47,326 nucleotides of DNA, from assembly GCF_003570995.1 (NCBI RefSeq), contig NZ_QXIY01000032.1:1-47326 (forward strand), written 5' to 3'. The position numbers were made by a program, and so were the translations under genes. Positions 8,061 through 14,450 of the stretch are shown here, in pieces. Numbering within the stretch: position 1 is the stretch's first letter; the number at the start of each line of letters is the position of its first letter. A model generated the notes under the pieces. The model was not told the DNA's origin. It searched no databases and saw only the letters and a program-made list of their open reading frames with translations. This DNA is from Candidatus Cryosericum septentrionale. Its GTDB lineage: Bacteria; Caldisericota; Caldisericia; Cryosericales; Cryosericaceae.

Positions 8061-8483
8061 TCAATCGATATGTGGAATCACCCTCTCCAGCATCTCGAGA
8101 AGAGCCTCCTGCTCATCTACTGCCAGCGCACCGAGCATCGTCTCCAACTTGGCTGCGCGCAGAGAACGTGCCTTGGAAGCGATTTTTCTGCCCTGCGGGG
8201 ACAGATACAGGCACACGGCACGCTGATCATTAGGATCGGCGCCGCGCTGCACCAGCCCCAGGTTCTCCAGTCTGCGGACTCCAATGCTGATGGTCGGAGC
8301 AGTCAAATCGAGCCGTTCGGCAGTGTCCTGCACGCGGCATCCAGGATGCTCAGAAAGCGACAGCAGCAACGAGAGCTGAGACGCGGTCAGTCCACCAACT
8401 CGACGCGGATCTTCAGTCTCCCAGTAGTTGCGCAGCTCCGCCAGAACTAGTTCCATACGCTTGCTGTTGGTCATCTTTTTCAT
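8061..8483 (-). CDS. MarR-family transcriptional regulator
   Basis: About 140 residues with a MarR winged-helix core. The recognition region is TASQLSLLLSLSEHPGCRVQDTA followed by LTAPTISIGVRRLENLGLV and the wing RGADPNDQRAVCLYLS, which ends in the usual D-x-R hallmark (NDQRA). It is expected to act as a dimer on DNA in the cytosol. ATG 8483 and an adjacent GTG 8486 are both possible; AGGGGG lies 7 bases from the ATG. No cysteine pair or heme site is obvious, so the signal is unknown. It is the first gene of a two-gene unit with the flavodiiron protein. An imperfect palindrome over its own transcription start suggests autoregulation. Confidence 0.9.
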   Translation of the reverse strand: MKKMTNSKRMELVLAELRNYWETEDPRRVGGLTASQLSLLLSLSEHPGCRVQDTAERLDLTAPTISIGVRRLENLGLVQRGADPNDQRAVCLYLSPQGRKIASKARSLRAAKLETMLGALAVDEQEALLEMLERVIPHID

Positions 8484-8494
8484 CACGGTTCCCC

Positions 8495-8539
8495 CTTACT
8501 TTGATAAGCTAAGAGTAGAGGGCATTTGACATCCGTCAA
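8495..8539 (-). promoter_or_regulatory. Promoter and candidate operator of the marR-flavodiiron unit
   Basis: Reading leftward: -35 TTGACG (8539-8534), 16-bp spacer, -10 TACTCT (8517-8512). An imperfect inverted repeat with CTTA/TAAG arms (8495-8513) overlaps the end of the -10 box and the expected start site, a classic repressor position. Confidence 0.6.
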
Positions 8540-8636
8540 TGGTCTTTTGTAAAGATATCAAGGAGAAGGAGACCGCTTGCTGCATTTTGACAGCATTTGC
8601 AGTGTTGACTCGGTACAGGTGTGAACGATGCCCCGG

Positions 8637-8816
8637 TCAATGCAGGATCGACCTCAGCAGGGCGACCCCGCCGATAAGCAGGAGCAGCCACCAGAAACAC
8701 AGCACGAAGATGAACCTGAGCACAATCCACACGAACTTGAACGTAGCCCCCGTGACTGCTCCCACCACGAGAGGCGCCGCGACAACAATGCCAAACGGTA
8801 CAAGGACCAATTCCAT
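8637..8816 (-). CDS. Small two-helix membrane protein
   Basis: 59 residues, almost entirely hydrophobic: a first helix at about 2-25 (VPFGIVVAAPLVVGAV) and a second at about 28-55 (FKFVWIVLRFIFVLCFWW then LLLLIGGVALL). ATG 8816 follows GGAGG by 8 bases. The codons are GC-rich like the neighbours. No family was recognised. It lies between the divergent MarR promoter and the next rightward unit. A real small gene is likely on ribosome site and composition, but the function is unknown. Confidence 0.5.
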   Translation of the reverse strand: MELVLVPFGIVVAAPLVVGAVTGATFKFVWIVLRFIFVLCFWWLLLLIGGVALLRSILH

Positions 8817-8931
8817 CGCCACCACCTCCACACCTTGTCTATGGTCGCCGCGCGCAAACGTTACACGTCCTGCGGAGCGCAGGAGACGCCTGTCATCTCG
8901 TCTCCGTTTCCCGATCAGAGGTCACCACTCA

Positions 8932-8959
8932 TTGACCGTGCGCCGCCTTGGACTATCCT
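8932..8959 (+). promoter_or_regulatory. Promoter of the 9005-9771 two-gene unit
   Basis: TTGACC (8932-8937), 16-bp spacer, TATCCT (8954-8959). The same boxes and spacing recur at 14149. Confidence 0.65.
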
Positions 8960-9004
8960 GACAGTGCGCATACGTTCCGGCGACATAGGTGAGAGGGGGT
9001 CAAC

Positions 9005-9259
9005 ATGAGCAAGCGATGGGTCAGTGAACTGCTGGTGACAATTGTCGCTGCCGTCTGTACGGCTGTCATGGGGGCCCTGTTCTGGAGCTTTGGTTCGCGT
9101 ACTGACTACTGGGGCCTGCTCATCCCTGCGCTGTTCCTTGTCTTCTACATCAGCTGGAAATCAGCGAGTCGCGCGCAAGAGTCCGTCTCTGCCGTCCCGT
9201 ATTCGGTACTCATGATTCTCGTCTCCGCCCTCGTGCTCGTCCTGGACCTGAGGTTCTGA
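9005..9259 (+). CDS. Small three-helix membrane protein
   Basis: 84 residues with hydrophobic segments at about 7-30, 35-52 and 63-82, and a short basic start (MSKRW). AGAGGGGG lies 5 bases before the ATG. The stop codon overlaps the next start in TGATG, so the two genes are translationally coupled. No family was recognised. The coupling suggests it anchors or assists the soluble protein encoded next. Confidence 0.65.
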   Translation: MSKRWVSELLVTIVAAVCTAVMGALFWSFGSRTDYWGLLIPALFLVFYISWKSASRAQESVSAVPYSVLMILVSALVLVLDLRF

Positions 9260-9771
9260 TGAATACCCCTGAAGTAGAGACCGTCCTCCTCGCCTCTCAG
9301 GCGGTCGAGCGGCAGGGCGCCTTCAAGTCCATCGAGCTGACTATGCTGTTGACTCGCTCGTTTGTGGTGCTTGCCCCGTTCGACCAGGCGAAAGTCCGCA
9401 AGATTCGTGAGGCGAGAACAGCTGACGCAAAAACCCAGGGGGCAAGCCGTTTTCAGCAGATGTGGTACGCCGCCCAGGCGCCGTTCGCGCTCATTGACGG
9501 GTATCCCGGGATGACGCTCGCCGATGTCCATGTGGAACTGCCGACAGCGCGTACGCTGGGCTATGCCGACCTCGAGGAGGTCACTCTTGTCGAGAACACC
9601 CCGCCGCCGGGCCGCTTCGGTCCACGCACCCCCGGAGAACCTCCCCACAAGCTCATGCTCACGACGACGACTGGAGAGATCTCCCTGCAGGTCGACGGTC
9701 ACACGGACCCACGCGAACTGCGCCGATTACTCAAAGGGATTGCCGGAGACAGGTTCGTCGCGAATGAGTGA
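9259..9771 (+). CDS. Conserved-looking soluble protein of unknown function
   Basis: 170 residues, not hydrophobic overall. A beta-rich start (VETVLLASQAVERQGAFK, then LLTRSFVVLAPF) and a C-terminal section of alternating strands (HKLMLTTTTGEISLQVDG) ending in a helix (PRELRRLLKGI) are faintly reminiscent of a PH-like fold of the bacterial kind (a strand-rich barrel closed by a C-terminal helix), but I cannot assign a family. The start overlaps the preceding membrane-protein gene by one base, implying co-translation and perhaps a membrane-associated complex. No catalytic motif was seen. Confidence 0.65.
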   Translation: MNTPEVETVLLASQAVERQGAFKSIELTMLLTRSFVVLAPFDQAKVRKIREARTADAKTQGASRFQQMWYAAQAPFALIDGYPGMTLADVHVELPTARTLGYADLEEVTLVENTPPPGRFGPRTPGEPPHKLMLTTTTGEISLQVDGHTDPRELRRLLKGIAGDRFVANE

Positions 9772-9899
9772 CCCAGGCAACTGGGATCGTCAACGCCGAA
9801 CTGCCACGCCCACCGTGGAACCTCCGGGCAGAAGTCTGGACGCCACACATTGCATCACCAATGTCCGGAAGCGGCATGCAGCCTGAAGTATTTCGGAAG

Positions 9900-9927
9900 T
9901 TGACATAGTTCAAAGGTTTGCTATACT
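9900..9927 (+). promoter_or_regulatory. Promoter of the MFS exporter gene
   Basis: TTGACA (9900-9905), 16-bp spacer, TATACT (9922-9927). It is among the strongest promoters in the window. The transcript should start near 9934, giving a leader of about 100 nt. Confidence 0.8.
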
Positions 9928-9938
9928 AATAACAGAAG

Positions 9939-10009
9939 AAGGTAGCCTCGCGCGGAACATTGCTTGCGTTCATGGCGGACTCGTCTGCTCGCTTCGAGGT
10001 TGCCTTTTT
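9939..10009 (+). promoter_or_regulatory. Leader stem-loop with U-tract upstream of the MFS gene (candidate attenuator)
   Basis: AAGGTAGCCTCG (9939-9950) can pair with CGAGGTTGCCTT (9995-10006) over 12 bp, with two G-U wobbles, and the second arm runs straight into five Ts (10005-10009). This looks like an intrinsic terminator inside the leader. The 44-nt loop could hold an alternative pairing or a ligand or peptide signal. No known riboswitch class was recognised. Confidence 0.5.
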
Positions 10010-10035
10010 CGCATGTCCCAGGAGAGAGCCGAACG

Positions 10036-11223
10036 ATGAGCCGCATACGAAAAGCACTGCTTGCAATCTCTGGTGGTCACTTCCTCGTCGAATGGTACGC
10101 CGCCTTCCTTCCCCCTCTCGTTCCTATCTTCCGCACCCGTCTGGGTTTCTCTCTCGGGGCCGCCGCCGCACTTGGTGCCAGTCTCCCCATCGTCTCGGGC
10201 CTTGTCCAGACGATCTTCGGCCTGCTGTCCGACCGCATGCGGCATGCCAACGCGCTTGTCGTCACCTCTTCCATCCTCGCCGCCGTTTCGCTGGCACTAC
10301 TGCCTTTCGCCCGCAGTTTTGGCTGGCTCCTGCTCATCTTCACCGCCATAGCTCTGTCGCTTGCGATGTTTCATCCACAGGGGGCCGCCGGTACGAGTCA
10401 GCTGTCCTCGACGAATAGGGGCCGGTTCATGTCCATCTTCAACTTCGGCGGGTCCATGGGCTCCTTTGTTGGTTCGCTGACTATCATCCCTCTCTTTGGA
10501 TTGCTGCACCTCGAGCGCTTCTGGATCCTAGCCATCCCGAGTATCGCGCTGGCTTTCTTCCAGGTGTTCGCGCTCCCACGCCAAGAAAACCCCACAATAG
10601 CTGTACGAAACAGCAACGGTGGTCGCATGACAGACAGTCCTGCGTTCAAAGGGTACCTCATGCTATTCGCCAACTCCACGCTGAACGCGATGGTCTACAA
10701 CGGCGTCACCATCCTGCTGCCCCTGCTGTTCCAGGGACTCGGGTTCCAGCCGGGCAAAGCCGGTGTCTACCTTGCTCTTGGTTCACTGGTAGGCGCGGTC
10801 GGCAATGTCATCGGGGCCGAACTCTCCGACCACATCGGGCGCAGGGCGATCAACATTATCGGGGCGACAGGCATGGCCGTGACCCTCCTGATGTTCGTCC
10901 TGACCGGTTCGACCAGCATCGTCTGGTTCCCAGCCATGTGTTTTTTCAGCTGCTTCACATTGAGCTCCAACATCGTCTTCGCGCACGAACTGGTCACAAA
11001 TCACCGCTGCCTCGTCTCCGCGTCTATCATGGGCCTTTCCTGGGGCATCGGCGGCATTGTCGTCATTATCCTGGGTCAGTGGGCGCAGCACACCAGCATC
11101 ACGTCGGCGTATCACCTGCTGCTCGGCGTTGCGGCCGTCCTGGTAGTACTGGCCTTCCTCCTGCCGACACGCCACGCGCTCAGGGCTGTTCTCAAGCCCG
11201 TCCCTGCACAGGAACAGGCTTGA
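10036..11223 (+). CDS. MFS transporter of the fosmidomycin-resistance (Fsr) type
   Basis: 395 residues with twelve predicted membrane helices in two halves. The first half has the loop motif GLLSDRMRHAN (MFS motif A) between helices 2 and 3 and AMFHPQGAAG, characteristic of the Fsr branch. The second half repeats the motif A region in GAELSDHIGRRAIN. Fsr proteins export fosmidomycin and other small acidic compounds by proton antiport at the cytoplasmic membrane; the natural substrate here is unknown. ATG 10036 follows AGGAGAG by about 7 bases; an earlier in-frame ATG falls inside the leader hairpin. A strong promoter plus possible attenuator suggests inducible expression. Confidence 0.88.
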   Translation: MSRIRKALLAISGGHFLVEWYAAFLPPLVPIFRTRLGFSLGAAAALGASLPIVSGLVQTIFGLLSDRMRHANALVVTSSILAAVSLALLPFARSFGWLLLIFTAIALSLAMFHPQGAAGTSQLSSTNRGRFMSIFNFGGSMGSFVGSLTIIPLFGLLHLERFWILAIPSIALAFFQVFALPRQENPTIAVRNSNGGRMTDSPAFKGYLMLFANSTLNAMVYNGVTILLPLLFQGLGFQPGKAGVYLALGSLVGAVGNVIGAELSDHIGRRAINIIGATGMAVTLLMFVLTGSTSIVWFPAMCFFSCFTLSSNIVFAHELVTNHRCLVSASIMGLSWGIGGIVVIILGQWAQHTSITSAYHLLLGVAAVLVVLAFLLPTRHALRAVLKPVPAQEQA

Positions 11224-11247
11224 GTCACGGGCTACTGCGGCTATCCT
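11220..11247 (+). promoter_or_regulatory. Candidate promoter of the DUF362 gene
   Basis: TTGAGT (11220-11225), 16-bp spacer, TATCCT (11242-11247). It overlaps the stop codon of the MFS gene. Confidence 0.5.
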
Positions 11248-11271
11248 GTTGATACACGACAGGAGGAACAT

Positions 11272-12354
11272 ATGCAGGCATGGATCGACCGGGTCGACGA
11301 CTATGACGAAGGGCGATTAAGTGACGTGTTCGCAAGCCGCCAGGAGTTCCTTCTGGGCGGGCTCGTTCCCGGCGACACGGTCCTCGTCAAGCCAAACATC
11401 CTACAGGAAGCAGAACCTGAGCGAGCGCTGGCGACCAACCCTCACTTTATTCATGCCTTCATCCGGTTTCTGCTCGGACACGGGCTGCGCGTCATCGTTG
11501 GCGACATTCCGGGCAACCATGTCCCCAGCGAACGCCTGGCAGCTGACTTTGGCCTCGAGGAATACGCCGGCGACGATCGGGTCACCATCTGCCACCTGGA
11601 CCAGTACGGGTTCAGGCACGTCCATCTCGAGCACCCACGGAGCCCCCGGCCTATCACCCTGCCCGACCTGCTGTGGCAGTCCAAGGTCCTCTTCAACCTG
11701 CCCAAGGCAAAAACTCATTCATTGACGCTGGTCACGGGTGCCGTCAAGAACCTGTTCGGGCTCACGCCCAAGGCTGAGCGCACCGGTCTCCACATGATTC
11801 CGTCCGGCGACGAGTTTGCCAGGTGCCTCCTGGACCTCCATACCGCCCTCCCAGTGCATGAACGGGTCGTCATGGACGGCATCCTCGGTATGGACGGCGA
11901 GGGACCCTCGGCAGGAAGGCCCAGACACTTGCGGGCCGTCGTCGTCGCGGACGATCCTGTCCTCGCGGACTGGGCCATGTGTCGCATGATGGGTATCGAC
12001 TGGGAACTCACGCCGCTGTCGCATGTCGTTCCTGCCCCTGACGGTACACTCGCAGTCGGCGACCTCACGCCCATCCAGCCGGCATTCGCGAGGCCCCGCA
12101 GCTACATGGGTGGTGCGGTGGTGTCGATCGCAGCAACGTTCCAGCGCATCGTAGGCGCCTCCAACCGACCCATCCCCATGGTCGACACGTCGAAATGCGT
12201 CAAGTGCCGCATCTGCGCCCAGCGGTGCCCTGCGAAGGCAATCAGGCTTGCACCGTACCCGCAGTTCAACCGGAGGACCTGCGTGCTTTGCTACTGCTGT
12301 CACGAGATGTGTCCCCAGCAGGCAATTGTCCTCCGGCATACATTCCGCCGCTGA
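11272..12354 (+). CDS. DUF362 protein with C-terminal 2x[4Fe-4S] ferredoxin domain
   Basis: 360 residues. Residues about 30-250 form a DUF362 domain (VLVKPNIL near the start, FNLPKAKTHSLTLVTGAVKNLFG in the middle). The last 60 residues contain two canonical ferredoxin clusters: CVKCRICAQRCP and CVLCYCCHEMCP. DUF362-ferredoxin proteins occur mostly in anaerobes and are thought to be soluble redox proteins; the biochemical role is not established. The start ATG 11272 has AGGAGG 5 bases upstream. It lies 48 bases after the MFS gene and 68 before the iron transporter. Its iron-sulfur clusters fit that neighbourhood. Confidence 0.9.
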   Translation: MQAWIDRVDDYDEGRLSDVFASRQEFLLGGLVPGDTVLVKPNILQEAEPERALATNPHFIHAFIRFLLGHGLRVIVGDIPGNHVPSERLAADFGLEEYAGDDRVTICHLDQYGFRHVHLEHPRSPRPITLPDLLWQSKVLFNLPKAKTHSLTLVTGAVKNLFGLTPKAERTGLHMIPSGDEFARCLLDLHTALPVHERVVMDGILGMDGEGPSAGRPRHLRAVVVADDPVLADWAMCRMMGIDWELTPLSHVVPAPDGTLAVGDLTPIQPAFARPRSYMGGAVVSIAATFQRIVGASNRPIPMVDTSKCVKCRICAQRCPAKAIRLAPYPQFNRRTCVLCYCCHEMCPQQAIVLRHTFRR

Positions 12355-12422
12355 ATTGTGAACGCCCTTAGTGCCAGGCACAATGGTCTTCACAATGTCA
12401 GCGAGTCTGAAAGGAGTCTTCC

Positions 12423-13505
12423 ATGATCAATGAAACAGCCAAAGCGATGAGCTTCTACGCCGACGAGCGGGGTGCATCGCGCCTATATGCCTACCTGGCC
12501 GGGTCCGAGAAGGACCCTGCCCTCCGGGCGCGCTTTGCGGAACTGGCTCGGGTCGAGAACCTCCACATAGCCTTCTGGCGCGCGTTCCTTCTCAAGCGCG
12601 GCATCACCACCGCCGAGCCGTCGTGGTTCTCGTTCGCCTGGGCACGACTCCTGCGCCGGATACTCGGGACACGACACTACCTGTCCCTCCTCGAAATCAC
12701 CGAGGCGACCACCGTCGACTCGTACTATGACTTCCTGAAGTCCGCAGTCCTGGAAGAAGCCGAGAAGACCGATATCACGCGCATCATCGGGGACGAGCTG
12801 GGCCATGAGGAAGAGCTGAAATCGCAGTTCAACGCACTGCCCAAGGACAACGTCCGCGATTTCGTGATGGGCATGAACGACGGTCTCGTCGAACTGCTTG
12901 GCGCGGTCACCGGTCTCTCGGCCCTCTACCCGATGCGTCCGCAGACCGTCGGCGTCAACGGCCTCGTCGTCGGCCTCGCTGGCGCGCTGTCCATCGCTTT
13001 TGCGACCTGGGCCTCGGTCCGCAGTCAGCGCCAAGTCAACGAAGGTATCCGGCGCAAGACCGACATCCTCTTCAGTGTCGCGCCCAGACGGGCACAGGCA
13101 GAACTGGCCAAGAAGCTTACCCAATCCGGGATACCCTCCGACTTGACCGACGAGGTCACCGGCAAGCTGGCATCGAACAAAGAGGCGATGATCGGGCTCC
13201 TCACCGAGAACACTTCCGTCAACGAGATCCGTAGCGCCCTGTTCACCGGCGCTGCCTACACCATCGGACTGCTGTTCCCCGTCCTCCCCTACTTCTTCGC
13301 GCGGAATTCGTTCACGGCGCTGATCCTCAGCGTCCTGTTCGCAGGGCTTGCCCTTGCCACTGTCGGCAGCATCATCACCCTGACGGCCGGCAGCAACGCC
13401 TTCCGCCGCAAGATCCGCGAGATGGTCATCACCGGCCTTGCCGCCGCCGCCGCTTCCTATGCGTTCGGCCGCCTGATGCAGGCCATGTTTGGCATCCACG
13501 CATGA
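12423..13505 (+). CDS. Ferritin-like/VIT1 fusion: membrane-bound iron (Mn) transporter of the MbfA/CCC1 type
   Basis: 360 residues. The N-terminal ~145 residues are a rubrerythrin-like four-helix bundle with iron ligands in ExxH motifs (ENLH near residue 42 and DELGHEE near 128) plus further glutamates. The C-terminal VIT1/CCC1 domain starts at FVMGMNDGLVELLGAVTGLSAL, a hallmark of the family, and has about five membrane helices (last about 335-355) with a cytoplasmic metal-binding segment between. Family knowledge: MbfA exports iron under iron stress, while eukaryotic VIT1 moves Fe into vacuoles. Iron or manganese efflux is the likely role. AAAGGAG lies 6 bases before the ATG. It overlaps or abuts the GNAT gene. 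Confidence 0.9.
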   Translation: MINETAKAMSFYADERGASRLYAYLAGSEKDPALRARFAELARVENLHIAFWRAFLLKRGITTAEPSWFSFAWARLLRRILGTRHYLSLLEITEATTVDSYYDFLKSAVLEEAEKTDITRIIGDELGHEEELKSQFNALPKDNVRDFVMGMNDGLVELLGAVTGLSALYPMRPQTVGVNGLVVGLAGALSIAFATWASVRSQRQVNEGIRRKTDILFSVAPRRAQAELAKKLTQSGIPSDLTDEVTGKLASNKEAMIGLLTENTSVNEIRSALFTGAAYTIGLLFPVLPYFFARNSFTALILSVLFAGLALATVGSIITLTAGSNAFRRKIREMVITGLAAAAASYAFGRLMQAMFGIHA

Positions 13506-13525
13506 TGCAGCCAAAGGACAAACTG

Positions 13526-14083
13526 ATGAGTGACGTCCCCGTCATCGTCAAAGGCACAAAAGTCGTACTGACCCCGCAGCAGCGGGAGAACGTGCCGACG
13601 TACTGGAAGTGGATCTGCGACCCCGAAGTCAACGCTGGGCTGACCGACACCGGGGCGTGCGTGTCCATCGAGAAGCAATACGAGTGGTATGACAACAACG
13701 TCGCCAAGGCCGGTGGGGGCAGTGTGAACTTCGACATCCATGAGGTAAACGGCATGCGCCTAGTAGGGGACTGTGTACTGTTCGATATCGACCACGCGGC
13801 AGGCACAGCCGAACTGGGAATCATCATCGGCGAGAAGGACTGCTGGAACCGCGGGTATGCAACCGAGACCGTCGCCCTGCTGGCGCGGTACGCCTTCGAT
13901 GTCCTGGGGCTGAGCAATGTCATCCTGAATGCCTACGACTTCAACGAGCGGGCCGTCGCCGCGTACCGCAGGGCCGGGTTCCGCGAAGTCGGCCGACGCC
14001 GGGGTGTGCGTCATGGCGCGCGCATGGTGCAAGAGGTCATCATGGACATCGTGCCGGGCGAGGTTGCTGGGCTGACAGACTGA
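13526..14083 (+). CDS. GNAT-family N-acetyltransferase (RimJ/RimL type)
   Basis: 185 residues. The acetyl-CoA-binding core is visible as AELGIIIGEKDCWNRGYATETV (R/Q-x-x-G-x-G/A pattern in NRGYATE), followed by VILNAYDFNERAVAAYRRAGF, where N, A and YRRAGF form the classic motif B. RimJ/RimL-like enzymes acetylate protein N-termini, small amines or antibiotics; the substrate is unknown. ATG 13526 has AAAGGA 8 bases upstream. Two earlier in-frame ATGs (13502 and 13505) overlap the transporter stop, the first as ATGA, but lack a ribosome site, so a coupled longer form is possible. Confidence 0.88.
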   Translation: MSDVPVIVKGTKVVLTPQQRENVPTYWKWICDPEVNAGLTDTGACVSIEKQYEWYDNNVAKAGGGSVNFDIHEVNGMRLVGDCVLFDIDHAAGTAELGIIIGEKDCWNRGYATETVALLARYAFDVLGLSNVILNAYDFNERAVAAYRRAGFREVGRRRGVRHGARMVQEVIMDIVPGEVAGLTD

Positions 14084-14097
14084 ACCCAACGCCAAAG

Positions 14098-14126
14098 CTG
14101 GATTCCCGCCTGCGCGGAAATGACGG
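14098..14126 (+). repeat. Dispersed REP-like repeat, copy A
   Basis: Contains CTGGATTCCCGCCTGCGCGG followed by AAATGACGG. The core TCCCGCctgcGCGGGA is an inverted repeat, with one mismatch in this copy. Related copies lie at 17635, 17678, 24775 and 24816, all intergenic. Confidence 0.75.
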
Positions 14127-14148
14127 AGTGGCGCGCGCATTGCGGCAC

Positions 14149-14176
14149 TTGACCCGCTCTGTGCCACGAGTATCCT
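14149..14176 (+). promoter_or_regulatory. Promoter upstream of the first hybrid kinase
   Basis: TTGACC (14149-14154), 16-bp spacer, TATCCT (14171-14176): identical boxes and spacing to 8932-8959. The leader is about 255 nt and carries two short SD-led overlapping frames (14267-14356 and 14346-14450). Confidence 0.65.
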
Positions 14177-14345
14177 GAGAGCAGTATCGTGCGAGTCCCC
14201 CACTTTTCGCGCGTGTGGCAAGAGAACTGCCATTCGACGAAGTCAACGAGAGTTCAGGAGCTGCGAATGGGCAGAACGTTCAGAAAACGGTCGTCGATAG
14301 TGCGCGGCGAGGCCGGCATAGCCAACCGTGGTTGCGAGGCGACCC

Positions 14346-14450
14346 GTGTCCACTGAATCCTTCATTGCGCCCATCAACAACGCCGCGCTGCTGCTGACGA
14401 TGGTCTGGGCATCGTTCAACCAGGCGCCTGGAGAACATGACCAAACGTAA
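14346..14450 (+). pseudogene. N-terminal remnant of a membrane-anchored histidine kinase
   Basis: A 34-codon frame from GTG 14346 (GAGG about 7 bases upstream). It begins MSTESFIAPINNAALLLTMV, which resembles the start of 5TM-5TMR_LYT-type sensor kinases (family pattern F-I-x-x-x-x-NAALLL). It then leaves the family pattern and stops at 14450, overlapping the start of the soluble kinase by 14 bases in another frame. I infer that the membrane domain was deleted, leaving the start of one kinase joined to the body of the next. Coupled translation of the downstream kinase is possible. Confidence 0.45.

Noticed and set aside
9764-9886. 40-codon frame overlapping the end of the 170-residue unknown gene
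   Set aside because: The nearest GGAG is too far from its ATG, and the product is basic and featureless.
12483-13514. Long leftward open frame opposite the iron transporter gene
   Set aside because: Antisense of a well-supported gene. It encodes an acidic, glycine-rich product with no recognisable domain and is typical of GC-rich DNA.
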